From positions 1-7,571 of the forward strand of contig DASPTB010000197.1 in the NCBI GenBank assembly GCA_035623615.1: DNA of 7,571 nt, given 5' to 3'. Positions 1-4,964 of the stretch are shown piece after piece. The stretch's first letter is position 1, and each line of letters opens with the position of its first letter. This stretch comes from DASPTB01 sp035623615 (GTDB lineage: Bacteria > Actinomycetota > UBA4738). The notes below the pieces were generated by a model. That model was not told where the DNA came from. It was given only the letters and a program-made list of their open reading frames with translations, and did no database searches. The translations under genes and the position numbers were made by a program.

Positions 1-34
1 CCTCGGCCAAAAGGTCACCTCGGGAGGCAAGTGA
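1..34 (+). CDS. C-terminal end of upstream pilus gene, probably pilN (partial)
   Basis: An open frame enters from the left edge (first whole codon at position 2) and ends at TGA 32-34, giving a C-terminus LGQKVTSGGK. Its stop overlaps the ATG of the next gene by one base (TGATG, 32-36), the usual sign of translationally coupled genes in one operon. Ten residues are too few to identify the protein. The name pilN is inferred only because PilN normally precedes PilO in type IV pilus operons. It could be any gene ending here. Confidence 0.45.
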   Translation, partial: LGQKVTSGGK

Positions 35-714
35 TGAACCGTCGCGGTCCAATCCTCGTTGCGGCGGTGGGAGCCGTCGCGGCCGTCCTGGTCTCGGTCC
101 TGCTGATCCTGCCCAAGATGCACGAGGTCAGCGACACGCAGGCCCAGGTGCAGGCGGCCACGACCAAGCAGACCGATCTGACCAACAAGGTGGCCGAGCT
201 CGAGGGTCTGGCGCAGCAGGCGGACAAGCTGCGGGCCGAGCTGAAGAAGTTCGACGTGCAGGTTCCGCCCACCGCCGACCTCCCAGGGCTCATCCGGCTC
301 CTGAGCGATGTCGCGAAGAAGTCAGGGGTCGACTTCTACGAGATCGCTCCGGGCCAGCCGACCGAGCTCACCGACCCGACGGTCTCTCAGATCCCGCTGT
401 CGATCACGGTCAACGGGCAGTACTTCTCGGTGGAGGAGTTCCTCTACCACCTGGAGACCGCGAGCCGCACGGCCGAGATCACGTCCGTGAACCTCGGGCC
501 GAGCAGCAGCGCCGGTGAGACGAGCTCCGGGATCCCGTCCAAGGCGCCGGGACTCCAGGCGGTCATCCAGGTCAACTTCTGGACCTCCGACACGAGCTCC
601 GGGCCCGGCAGCAAGTTCGGCTCGCAGCCTGCCGGCTCCTCGAGCTCGAGCAGCAGCGGATCGTCCAGCACGACGACCACCACTTCATCGTCGAGCAGCA
701 GCACCTCGAGCTAG
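34..714 (+). CDS. pilO: PilO-like type IV pilus inner-membrane protein with Ser/Thr-rich tail
   Basis: Probable PilO/GspM-fold protein of the pilus alignment complex, which links the cytoplasmic PilM/PilN part to the extracytoplasmic part. With the ATG at 34 it is 226 residues. A short basic N-terminus (MNRRG) precedes one membrane segment (about residues 6-26). A heptad-like helical stretch rich in Ala, Gln, Leu, Glu and Lys follows (about 30-72, predicted coiled coil), then an alpha/beta domain (about 75-180) containing FSVEEFLYHLE, typical of PilO. The last 30 or so residues are almost only Ser and Thr. The ATG at 34 is preferred to the GTG at 31 because GGGAGG (22-27) sits 6 nt before it and only 3 nt before the GTG. 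The start overlaps the upstream stop. The family call rests on architecture, the domain pattern and the following PilP-like gene; sequence identity in this family is low. Confidence 0.75.
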   Translation: MNRRGPILVAAVGAVAAVLVSVLLILPKMHEVSDTQAQVQAATTKQTDLTNKVAELEGLAQQADKLRAELKKFDVQVPPTADLPGLIRLLSDVAKKSGVDFYEIAPGQPTELTDPTVSQIPLSITVNGQYFSVEEFLYHLETASRTAEITSVNLGPSSSAGETSSGIPSKAPGLQAVIQVNFWTSDTSSGPGSKFGSQPAGSSSSSSSGSSSTTTTTSSSSSSTSS

Positions 715-734
715 GGCCTGAAGGAGAGCGAACG

Positions 735-1274
735 ATGCAAGCATGGCTGAAGAATCGACGGAACCAGCTCCTGTTGGGGATCCTGGTGCTGGTCGGGGCG
801 GCCGCGGGGTTCTTCTTTCTGACCCACGGCGGAAGCTCCTCGGCGCCGACCGCGCTCCCGAGCGCGCCGGCTCCCGGGACGGTTCCCTCGCCGCAGCCGA
901 GCCAGGGCAGCGGACACCACGGCTCGCCGAAGTCGGTGCTCGTGACGACGGGACGCAACCCGTTCCAGTGCGTGATCTGCCCGACGCCTGCCCCGACGGC
1001 GAGCGCGACGCCCGGCGCGGTCACGCAGGGCAGCGGCGCCCAGGGCTTCACCTCGGACGCGTCGGCCATGTCGGTGTCGGGCCACTCTGTGTCCCTGCAC
1101 GGAACGGTCAACCAGGGCGGCAAGCTGCACGTGAAGGTGACCGTCGACGGAGTGACGTATGTCCCTGCCGTCGGCGACACGTTCGCGGGCAGCTTCCAGC
1201 TCGCGTCGGCGGGCGGGGGTTGCGCCAGGTTCCTCTACGGAGACGCTTCGTTCACGCTGTGCATGCCCTCCTAG
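735..1274 (+). CDS. Membrane-anchored PilP/GspC-like pilus assembly protein (tentative)
   Basis: A 179-residue protein with a strong Shine-Dalgarno (AAGGAG, 721-726, 8 nt before ATG), 20 nt downstream of pilO. Basic N-terminus (KNRRN), one membrane segment (about 11-30), then a Pro/Ser/Gly/Ala-rich linker (31-65). The motif VTTGRNPFQ (about 70-78) resembles the (R)DPF motif of PilP/GspC lipoproteins. The C-terminal part (about 105-177) is beta-rich, with VTVDGVTYVPAVGDTFAG resembling the PilP/GspC homology region. Four cysteines (79, 82, 163, 176), including CVIC, all lie outside the membrane and could form disulfides. There is no lipobox, so it would be anchored by the uncleaved helix as in GspC. 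Its likely role is to bridge PilN/PilO to outer parts of the machine. The assignment is inferred from motif and position; a clade-specific pilus accessory protein is the alternative. Confidence 0.5.
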   Translation: MQAWLKNRRNQLLLGILVLVGAAAGFFFLTHGGSSSAPTALPSAPAPGTVPSPQPSQGSGHHGSPKSVLVTTGRNPFQCVICPTPAPTASATPGAVTQGSGAQGFTSDASAMSVSGHSVSLHGTVNQGGKLHVKVTVDGVTYVPAVGDTFAGSFQLASAGGGCARFLYGDASFTLCMPS

Positions 1275-1296
1275 CACGCACCAGGTGACGGCACGC

Positions 1297-1322
1297 TGAG
1301 GCGCCCCGACCGGGGCGCCTCA
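1297..1322 (+). terminator. GC-rich hairpin terminator after the pil genes
   Basis: A perfect inverted repeat, TGAGGCGCCCCG (1297-1308) and CGGGGCGCCTCA (1311-1322). It folds as an 11-bp stem with a GACC tetraloop, 22 nt after the stop of the PilP-like gene and before pepP. The 3' flank is GGCGTTTCC, with only three U residues, so it is not a classical U-tract terminator. Strong hairpins with a weak U-tract are common at gene ends in high-GC actinobacteria. Its position between two functionally unrelated operons supports the call. Confidence 0.7.
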
Positions 1323-1330
1323 GGCGTTTC

Positions 1331-1352
1331 CGGGCCGGTATCATCCGGTCCG
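1331..1352 (+). promoter_or_regulatory. Dyad around a -10-like box directly before pepP
   Basis: CGGGCCGG (1331-1338) and CCGGTCCG (1345-1352) are inverted arms, 7 of 8 matching and the eighth a G-U pair. The 6-nt centre TATCAT (1339-1344) matches 5 of 6 bases of the -10 consensus TATAAT. The ATG of pepP follows at once (1353), and no Shine-Dalgarno is present. A start site 7-9 nt after the -10 box would give a leaderless mRNA, common in actinobacteria. No good -35 is seen. The dyad could be an operator over the -10 or, if transcribed from upstream, a second terminator-like hairpin. The promoter call is inference. Confidence 0.4.
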
Positions 1353-2417
1353 ATGAACCACCAATCGCGCCGCGACAGGCTCCGCCTGCGGCTCGGCGAG
1401 CTCGGCGTCGAGGCCTTCTTGGCGACGTCGAACCCGAACGTCCGCTACCTGACCGGCTTCACCGGCTCCAACGGCCAGGTGCTGGTCTCATGGGGGCGCG
1501 ACGTCTTCCTCACCGATGGGCGCTACGAGACGCAGGCGTCGCGGGAGGTGGAAGGCGCCGATCGCCGCGTCTACCTGGCCGAGTTCGCGCCGGCGCTCGC
1601 CGAGGCATGTGCGGGACTCGGGGCGCGCAGGGTGGCCTTCGAGGCGACCGACGTGACGGTCGCCCGGTACGAGGACCTGAGCGCGGTCTGCGATCTCGTC
1701 CCGACGAGGGGCGAGGTGGAGGCGCTGCGCCGGACCAAGGACGAGGACGAGCTGCGCCGCATCCGCGAGGCGCAGGCGATCTCGGACGCGGCCTTCGGGC
1801 AGGTGCTGGAGCGCGTGCGTGCCGGTGTCACCGAGCGTGAGCTCGCCGTCGACCTCGAGTCGACCATGCGGGGGCTGGGAGCCGACGACCGGGCGTTCGA
1901 GACGATCGTGGCGTTCGGCAGCTCCGCGGCGGAGCCGCACCACGCCCCGACCGACCGAGCGCTCGAGGCGGGCGACGTCGTGAAGATGGACTTCGGGGCG
2001 CTCGCTGCCGGATACCACGCGGACATGACCCGCACGGTGTTCCTCGGGAGGCCCTCGGGCGAGCTCCGGGAGGTGTACGAGCTGGTCCGGACCGCTCAGC
2101 AGGCGGGCATCGACGCCATGCGGGGTGGCGCCACCGAAGGCGCCGTCGACGCCGCAGCCCGTGGGCCGATCGAGGAGGCCGGCTTCGGCCCGGCCTTCCC
2201 CCACGGCCTCGGCCACGGGGTCGGCCTCGAGATCCACGAGCGCCCGTTCCTCCGCCGCGGCGGCACGGACACGGTGCCGGAGGGGGCGGTCGTCACCGTG
2301 GAGCCGGGGATCTACCTCGAGGGCGTTGGTGGGGTACGCATCGAGGACATGGTGGAGGTAGGGGAGGACGGACCTCGCCCCCTGCCGACGTCGCCGAAGG
2401 AGTTGATCGTCCTGTGA
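1353..2417 (+). CDS. pepP: Xaa-Pro aminopeptidase, M24B metallopeptidase
   Basis: A cytoplasmic dimetal peptidase that removes N-terminal residues preceding proline, or splits X-Pro dipeptides (prolidase). It is 354 residues, the usual short form. The N-terminal creatinase-like domain spans about 1-125 (FLATSNPNVRYLTGFTGSNG, the family's opening) and the pita-bread M24 domain about 132-350. All five metal ligands are visible: Asp213 (KMDFGA), Asp224 (HADMTRT), His288 (HGLGHGVG), Glu317 (VEPGIY) and Glu331 (VRIEDM). The proton-relay histidines are His196 or His197 (EPHHAP) and His295 (EIHERP). The ATG at 1353 starts at the family's normal N-terminus and has no Shine-Dalgarno, consistent with leaderless initiation. 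Its stop overlaps the efp start (GTGA, 2414-2417). Aminopeptidase P and prolidase (pepQ) cannot be told apart by eye. The pairing with EF-P is a widespread arrangement. Confidence 0.93.
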   Translation: MNHQSRRDRLRLRLGELGVEAFLATSNPNVRYLTGFTGSNGQVLVSWGRDVFLTDGRYETQASREVEGADRRVYLAEFAPALAEACAGLGARRVAFEATDVTVARYEDLSAVCDLVPTRGEVEALRRTKDEDELRRIREAQAISDAAFGQVLERVRAGVTERELAVDLESTMRGLGADDRAFETIVAFGSSAAEPHHAPTDRALEAGDVVKMDFGALAAGYHADMTRTVFLGRPSGELREVYELVRTAQQAGIDAMRGGATEGAVDAAARGPIEEAGFGPAFPHGLGHGVGLEIHERPFLRRGGTDTVPEGAVVTVEPGIYLEGVGGVRIEDMVEVGEDGPRPLPTSPKELIVL

Positions 2418-2977
2418 GTGTCTCGACCAACGATTTCAAGCGGGGAATGACGCTCGATCTGGACGGAACGCTGTTCCAGGTCGTGGAGTTCCAGCACGTG
2501 AAGCCCGGCAAGGGCGGCGCGTTCGTGCGGACCAAGCTCCGTAACCTGAAGACGGGCGGTGTGGTCGAGCGCACCTTCAACGCCGGCGTGGACGTGGGGC
2601 TCGCCATCGTCGAGCGCCACGAGATGCAGTACCTGTACCGCGACGGGGAGGACTTCGTCTTCATGGACACCGACTCGTACGAGCAGCACCACGTCCCGGA
2701 GCCGATCGTCGGCGACGCGGCCGGCTACCTGACCGAGGGAGCGACCGCGACCGTCGCCCTGCACGAGAGCGCTCCGATGGGGGTCGAGCTGCCGGCATCG
2801 GTTGTCCTCGCGGTGGCGCAGACCGATCCGGGCGTGAAGGGCGACCGGGTCAGCGGCGCGCTCAAGCCGGCGACCCTGCAGACCGGCCTGGTCGTTCAAG
2901 TGCCGCTCTTCGTCGAGGACGGCGACAGGATCAAGGTCGACACCCGCACCGGCGAGTACCTCACGCGGGAGAAGTAG
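2414..2977 (+). CDS. efp: Translation elongation factor P
   Basis: EF-P binds the ribosome between the P and E sites and relieves stalling at polyproline stretches. It has the normal length of 187 residues and three beta-barrel domains. The N-terminal KOW-like domain (about 1-65) opens with STNDFKRGMTLDLDG. The central OB domain is about 70-125 and the C-terminal OB domain about 130-187. The latter carries the family signature: KPATLQTGLVVQVPLFVEDG (876-type block, about residues 152-171), then DRIKVDTRTGEYLTR. The loop reaching the P-site tRNA is KPGKGGAF with Lys33 at the tip, so it is the lysine type, not the arginine (EarP, rhamnosylated) type. The GTG start overlaps the pepP stop by 4 nt. 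AAGGAG (2397-2402) lies 11 nt upstream, inside pepP, so coupling to pepP translation is likely. No modification-enzyme gene is in the window. Confidence 0.97.
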   Translation: MSVSTNDFKRGMTLDLDGTLFQVVEFQHVKPGKGGAFVRTKLRNLKTGGVVERTFNAGVDVGLAIVERHEMQYLYRDGEDFVFMDTDSYEQHHVPEPIVGDAAGYLTEGATATVALHESAPMGVELPASVVLAVAQTDPGVKGDRVSGALKPATLQTGLVVQVPLFVEDGDRIKVDTRTGEYLTREK

Positions 2978-2978
2978 C

Positions 2979-3443
2979 GTGAGCACCGGCGCGGACGGCG
3001 GTTCGGACGTCCGCGCCGGCACGGGGCACCGTCGTCGCCGCGCGGCCCGCCGAGCGGCGCTCGACATCCTCTATCAGGCGGACGTGACCGGCGCGCCGCC
3101 GGGGGACGTCCTGCGCGGCTGGCGGGATGCCGGCAGAGAGGTGCCCGACTACGCGAGCGAGCTCGTGGCGGGGGTCGAGCGCGACCTGCCCGAGATCGAC
3201 GCCGCGCTCGGGGCCCATTCGGAGGGCTGGACCGTCGCCCGGATGGCGGCGGTCGACCGGACCATCCTGCGGATGGCCGTCTACGAGCTTCGATCCGGGG
3301 TTCCTGCCCCCGTGGCGGTGAACGAGGCCGTCGAGGCGGCCAAGGAGCTGTCGACGGGGGCGTCGGGAGGGTTCGTGAACGGCGTGTTGGGGCGGATCGC
3401 GCGCGAGGACGGTACGGCGGATTCGGACGCGGACGGAGCCTGA
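2979..3443 (+). CDS. nusB: Transcription antitermination protein NusB
   Basis: NusB pairs with NusE (ribosomal protein S10) and binds boxA RNA to assemble the antitermination complex on rRNA operons. It is 154 residues, with a basic Arg-rich N-terminus (RRRRAARRAA, about 18-27) leading into helix 1 (ALDILYQADV). The conserved C-terminal half follows: W84, RMAAVDRTILRMAVYEL (about 88-104), VAVNEAVEAAKELS (about 112-125) and GFVNGVLGRI (about 131-140). The GTG start is 1 nt after the efp stop, with GGGAG (2967-2971) 7 nt before it. The acidic tail after residue 142 is variable in the family. efp-nusB adjacency is common in actinobacteria and firmicutes. The gene ends 1 nt before the converging tatA stop. 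Confidence 0.95.
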   Translation: MSTGADGGSDVRAGTGHRRRRAARRAALDILYQADVTGAPPGDVLRGWRDAGREVPDYASELVAGVERDLPEIDAALGAHSEGWTVARMAAVDRTILRMAVYELRSGVPAPVAVNEAVEAAKELSTGASGGFVNGVLGRIAREDGTADSDADGA

Positions 3444-3444
3444 G

Positions 3445-3651
3445 TCAGGACTGGGCGCCGTCGGAGGTCTTGTCGGCGTCGGCGGGGGGTTGCTCTGGCT
3501 GGGCGGGCTTTTCCTCGGACCCTTCCTTCAGTCCCCGTTGGAACTCCGTCTTCGCTTTGCCCAGCGATCGGGCGAGATTGGGGAGACGGGACGCGCCGAA
3601 TACCAGGAAGACGATGGCGAGGATGACAAGCAGTTCAGGGGCCCCAGGCAT
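3445..3651 (-). CDS. tatA: Sec-independent protein translocase TatA
   Basis: The small membrane subunit that multimerises to form the twin-arginine translocation pore. With ATG at 3651 it is 68 residues: a short N-terminus with the polar Glu6 (MPGAPELL), one membrane helix (about 7-18), the invariant hinge Phe18-Gly19 (VFGASRLPNL) and an amphipathic helix (about 23-44, LARSLGKAKTEFQRGLKEG). A charged, Pro/Glu/Asp-rich tail follows. The open frame extends upstream to a GTG at 3693, but that would put about 14 basic residues before the helix. The Shine-Dalgarno AAGGA (3658-3662), 6 nt before the ATG, settles the start. TatA is preferred over TatB because of the short length and tail. tatC is not in the window. 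The stop codon converges with nusB across a single base, leaving no space for a separate terminator. Confidence 0.9.
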   Translation of the reverse strand: MPGAPELLVILAIVFLVFGASRLPNLARSLGKAKTEFQRGLKEGSEEKPAQPEQPPADADKTSDGAQS

Positions 3652-3655
3652 GCCT

Positions 3656-3663
3656 CTTCCTTT
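3656..3663 (-). promoter_or_regulatory. Ribosome binding site that fixes the tatA start
   Basis: Read on the minus strand this is AAAGGAAG; its AAGGA core (3658-3662) is 6 nt upstream of the ATG at 3651. It selects that ATG over the in-frame GTG at 3693, which has no comparable site. Confidence 0.8.
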
Positions 3664-3675
3664 CGTTCGTTTCGT

Positions 3676-3711
3676 CGGCCTCGCGGCCGGCACCCGTTGC
3701 CCTGGAGTCTA
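3676..3711 (-). promoter_or_regulatory. Possible tatA promoter and 5'-UTR hairpin
   Basis: On the minus strand TAGACT (3711-3706) fits the actinobacterial -10 pattern TANNNT and would give a leader of about 45-50 nt. No convincing -35 is visible. Just downstream, CGGCC and GGCCG (3689-3676) form a 5-bp stem closed by a GCGA (GNRA-type) tetraloop, ending about 12 nt before the Shine-Dalgarno. The rest of the 3652-3808 gap shows no gene and no U-tract terminator for the upstream gene. Read-through from the glycohydrolase gene is equally possible. Confidence 0.3.
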
Positions 3712-3808
3712 GGCTCTTCGGGCTCCGATTGCCCGCGTGGCGATGGGGACCGTCCTCGGGGGTGCCGGCGCATCCGAACGAGAGGGAGTTACCGGCCACG
3801 GTCGTCCG

Positions 3809-4747
3809 TCAAGTGCTCGGCGACTCGGGAGTCATCCCGGCGGCCACGTCGGCCAGGCGTTCGGCGCGCTCCTCTATGGAATCGCGGCCGGCGAGCCGGG
3901 CGATCCACCGCTCGGGCAGAGCTCCCTGGCCCACGGCCGCGCCGACGAGGGCACCGGCGACCGCCGCGTTCGTGTCGGTGTCGCCCCCGAGGGCGACCAC
4001 GCGAAGGAGGCCGGCCTCGAAGTCCCACCCGTTCGCGAGGGCCTGGAGCCCGGCCGCCGCGGCGTACAGACAGAACCCTTGATCGGGGCCGTCGATGGGG
4101 CGCGATTGCCCGACCGCCTCGACCAGGAACTCGAGTTCCTCGCCGCCCTCGAGCTCGGCCGAGACGCGCAGCGCCGCCTCGGCCGCTCCCGCTCGCCCTT
4201 CGCCGCGGACGAGCGCCCCCACGGCTTGCGTCACGGCCACCACCGCCGTCTTGCACCGCCCGTCGTAGTGCGTCACTGCGCAGAGGCGCGGCCCGAGCCG
4301 AGCGAGCTCGCGCGGGCGGTGCGCGTAGGCGACCCCCAGCGGCGCGCAGTACATGACCGATCCGTTCCCGGCCGAGACCTCCGAACCGCGGAGTCGCCAG
4401 AGCGTCTCCGCGGCGTCCTCCGCGACGGCGCCCTCGCTCACACGCACGAGCACACGAGCCGTCTGGCTCCCGACGTCGGGTGGTCCGGTGCGGAACCAGG
4501 CGACGTGGCGTGCGGCCAGATCCCGCGTGTCGAGGCTCCCCGACGCGAGCAGGCTGTCGACCAGGTTCATGGCCATCGCGGTGTCGTCCGTGGTGGTGCC
4601 GGGGGGCAGGCCCATCCAGGGCCGCTCCAGGACCGGGAGGGGACGGGGGAGCTCGGAGGCGCGCATGAACTCGAACGGCGCGCCGAGGGCGTCGCCAAGG
4701 GCGAGTCCCAGGATGCATCCGATGGCCCGGTCTCGTTCGGTCACCAC
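3809..4747 (-). CDS. ADP-ribosylglycohydrolase, DraG/ARH family
   Basis: A dimagnesium hydrolase family that removes ADP-ribose from modified proteins (DraG acts on nitrogenase reductase) or acts on related ADP-ribosyl compounds. From GTG 4747 it is 312 residues, the usual length. The diagnostic motifs are in order: the N-terminal GCILGLALGDALGAPFEF (about 10-27); Thr53-Asp54-Asp55 (TTTDDTAMAM), the first metal-binding triad; SAGNGSVMYCAPLGVAYA; AVTHYDGRC; and the C-terminal GGDTDTNAAVAGALVGA with Asp256, Asp258 and Thr259 (second metal site). All key residues are intact, so it should be active. The frame stays open to a GTG at 4819, but that would overlap the pyr promoter and add 24 nonconserved residues. 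Adjacent GTGs at 4747 and 4744 are both possible; neither has a Shine-Dalgarno. No ADP-ribosyltransferase or nitrogenase gene is nearby, so the substrate is unknown. Confidence 0.88.
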   Translation of the reverse strand: MVTERDRAIGCILGLALGDALGAPFEFMRASELPRPLPVLERPWMGLPPGTTTDDTAMAMNLVDSLLASGSLDTRDLAARHVAWFRTGPPDVGSQTARVLVRVSEGAVAEDAAETLWRLRGSEVSAGNGSVMYCAPLGVAYAHRPRELARLGPRLCAVTHYDGRCKTAVVAVTQAVGALVRGEGRAGAAEAALRVSAELEGGEELEFLVEAVGQSRPIDGPDQGFCLYAAAAGLQALANGWDFEAGLLRVVALGGDTDTNAAVAGALVGAAVGQGALPERWIARLAGRDSIEERAERLADVAAGMTPESPST

Positions 4748-4754
4748 GCGGGAC

Positions 4755-4778
4755 GTTATCAGCGGCGCCGGACGGCGC
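4755..4778 (-). promoter_or_regulatory. Possible leaderless promoter of the glycohydrolase gene
   Basis: On the minus strand GATAAC (4760-4755) is a weak -10-like box (4 of 6 consensus matches). It ends 7 nt before the first GTG (4747), the spacing expected for a leaderless mRNA, and no Shine-Dalgarno is present. Upstream, GCGCCG and CGGCGC (4765-4770, 4773-4778) form a short perfect inverted repeat with a 2-nt centre in the -35 area, a possible operator. In this GC-rich context both may be chance. Confidence 0.3.
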
Positions 4779-4790
4779 GAGGGCGCGGGG

Positions 4791-4813
4791 CGCGAGTTGA
4801 GGTCGCGAGTTGA
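4791..4813 (+). repeat. 10-bp direct repeat ahead of the pyr promoter
   Basis: CGCGAGTTGA occurs at 4791-4800 and 4804-4813, separated by GGT (13-nt period). The second copy runs into the -35 box TTGACA (4810-4815). This is directly visible; whether it binds a protein or is a small duplication is unknown. Confidence 0.6.
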
Positions 4814-4837
4814 CAGCACCGGCCCGGCGTCTATTCT
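4810..4837 (+). promoter_or_regulatory. pyr operon promoter (-35/-10)
   Basis: A perfect -35 hexamer TTGACA (4810-4815) and a -10 TATTCT (4832-4837; 4 of 6 consensus positions, fits TANNNT) are separated by 16 bp. The expected start is near 4843-4846, just upstream of the PyrR hairpin. This is the best sigma-70/SigA-type promoter in the window and the only AT-rich patch in the area. Confidence 0.72.
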
Positions 4838-4851
4838 TTTCTCAGCAGCTT

Positions 4852-4890
4852 CCCCCCTTTAAGTCCGGTCCCGTGAGGCCGGGAAGGGAG
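4852..4890 (+). promoter_or_regulatory. PyrR-binding RNA hairpin in the pyr leader
   Basis: The transcript matches the conserved PyrR binding loop, UCCNGNGAGG (here UCCCGUGAGG, 4869-4878). The upper stem is UCCGG (4864-4868) with CCGGG (4879-4883). A purine-containing bulge UAAG (4860-4863) follows, then a lower stem CCCUU (4855-4859) with AAGGG (4884-4888). PyrR binds this element when UMP/UTP is plentiful. No attenuator terminator with a U-tract follows, so the Bacillus attenuation scheme does not fit. The closing strand AAGGGAG (4884-4890) is itself a Shine-Dalgarno, which fits the translational repression described for mycobacterial pyr leaders. Confidence 0.85.
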
Positions 4891-4901
4891 ACGAGGACGA
4901 G

Positions 4902-4964
4902 GTGTCGACCACGTACGCTCCGCGCCGCGCGCGGGGCGTTCTTGTTGCCGGCGGCCGCCCGTGA
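4902..4964 (+). CDS. 20-codon leader ORF upstream of pyrR (putative)
   Basis: GTG at 4902 opens a 20-residue frame (begins MSTTYAPRR, ends AGGRP) closing at TGA 4962-4964, which overlaps the pyrR GTG as GTGA (4961-4964). Two Shine-Dalgarno candidates precede it: AAGGGAG (4884-4890, 11 nt upstream), which is the 3' strand of the PyrR hairpin, and GAGG (4893-4896, 5 nt upstream). pyrR has no Shine-Dalgarno of its own. The likely function is to carry ribosomes to the pyrR start, so that PyrR binding upstream represses pyrR indirectly. The peptide resembles nothing known to me. The alternative is that this is the true N-terminus of PyrR, joined by a frameshift or a sequencing error. Confidence 0.5.
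   Translation: MSTTYAPRRARGVLVAGGRP

Noticed and set aside
637..714. Phase-variable simple sequence repeat in the pilO tail
   Set aside because: Codons are mixed and no unit is repeated in tandem long enough to slip.
743..1288. Alternative plus-strand frame of 181 codons overlapping the PilP-like gene
   Set aside because: Arg/Gly/Pro-rich with no membrane segment or motif. The frame at 735 has a Shine-Dalgarno, a membrane helix and the GRNPF motif.
3764..3796. Possible terminator hairpin (GCCGG ... CCGGC) downstream of the glycohydrolase gene
   Set aside because: Only a 5-bp stem with a loop of over 20 nt and no U-tract; not better than chance in this composition.
3490..4813. Plus-strand open frames across tatA and the glycohydrolase gene
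   Set aside because: Arg/Pro/Gly-rich shadows of the minus-strand genes, with no domains; the opposite strand carries intact family motifs.
4748..4819. Glycohydrolase start at GTG 4819
   Set aside because: It would overlap the pyr promoter and add a Pro/Arg-rich stretch before the conserved domain start; GTG 4747 fits the family length better.
4891..4960. Bacillus-style attenuator terminator in the pyr leader
   Set aside because: No U-tract or clear terminator/antiterminator pair follows the PyrR hairpin; the layout fits translational control.
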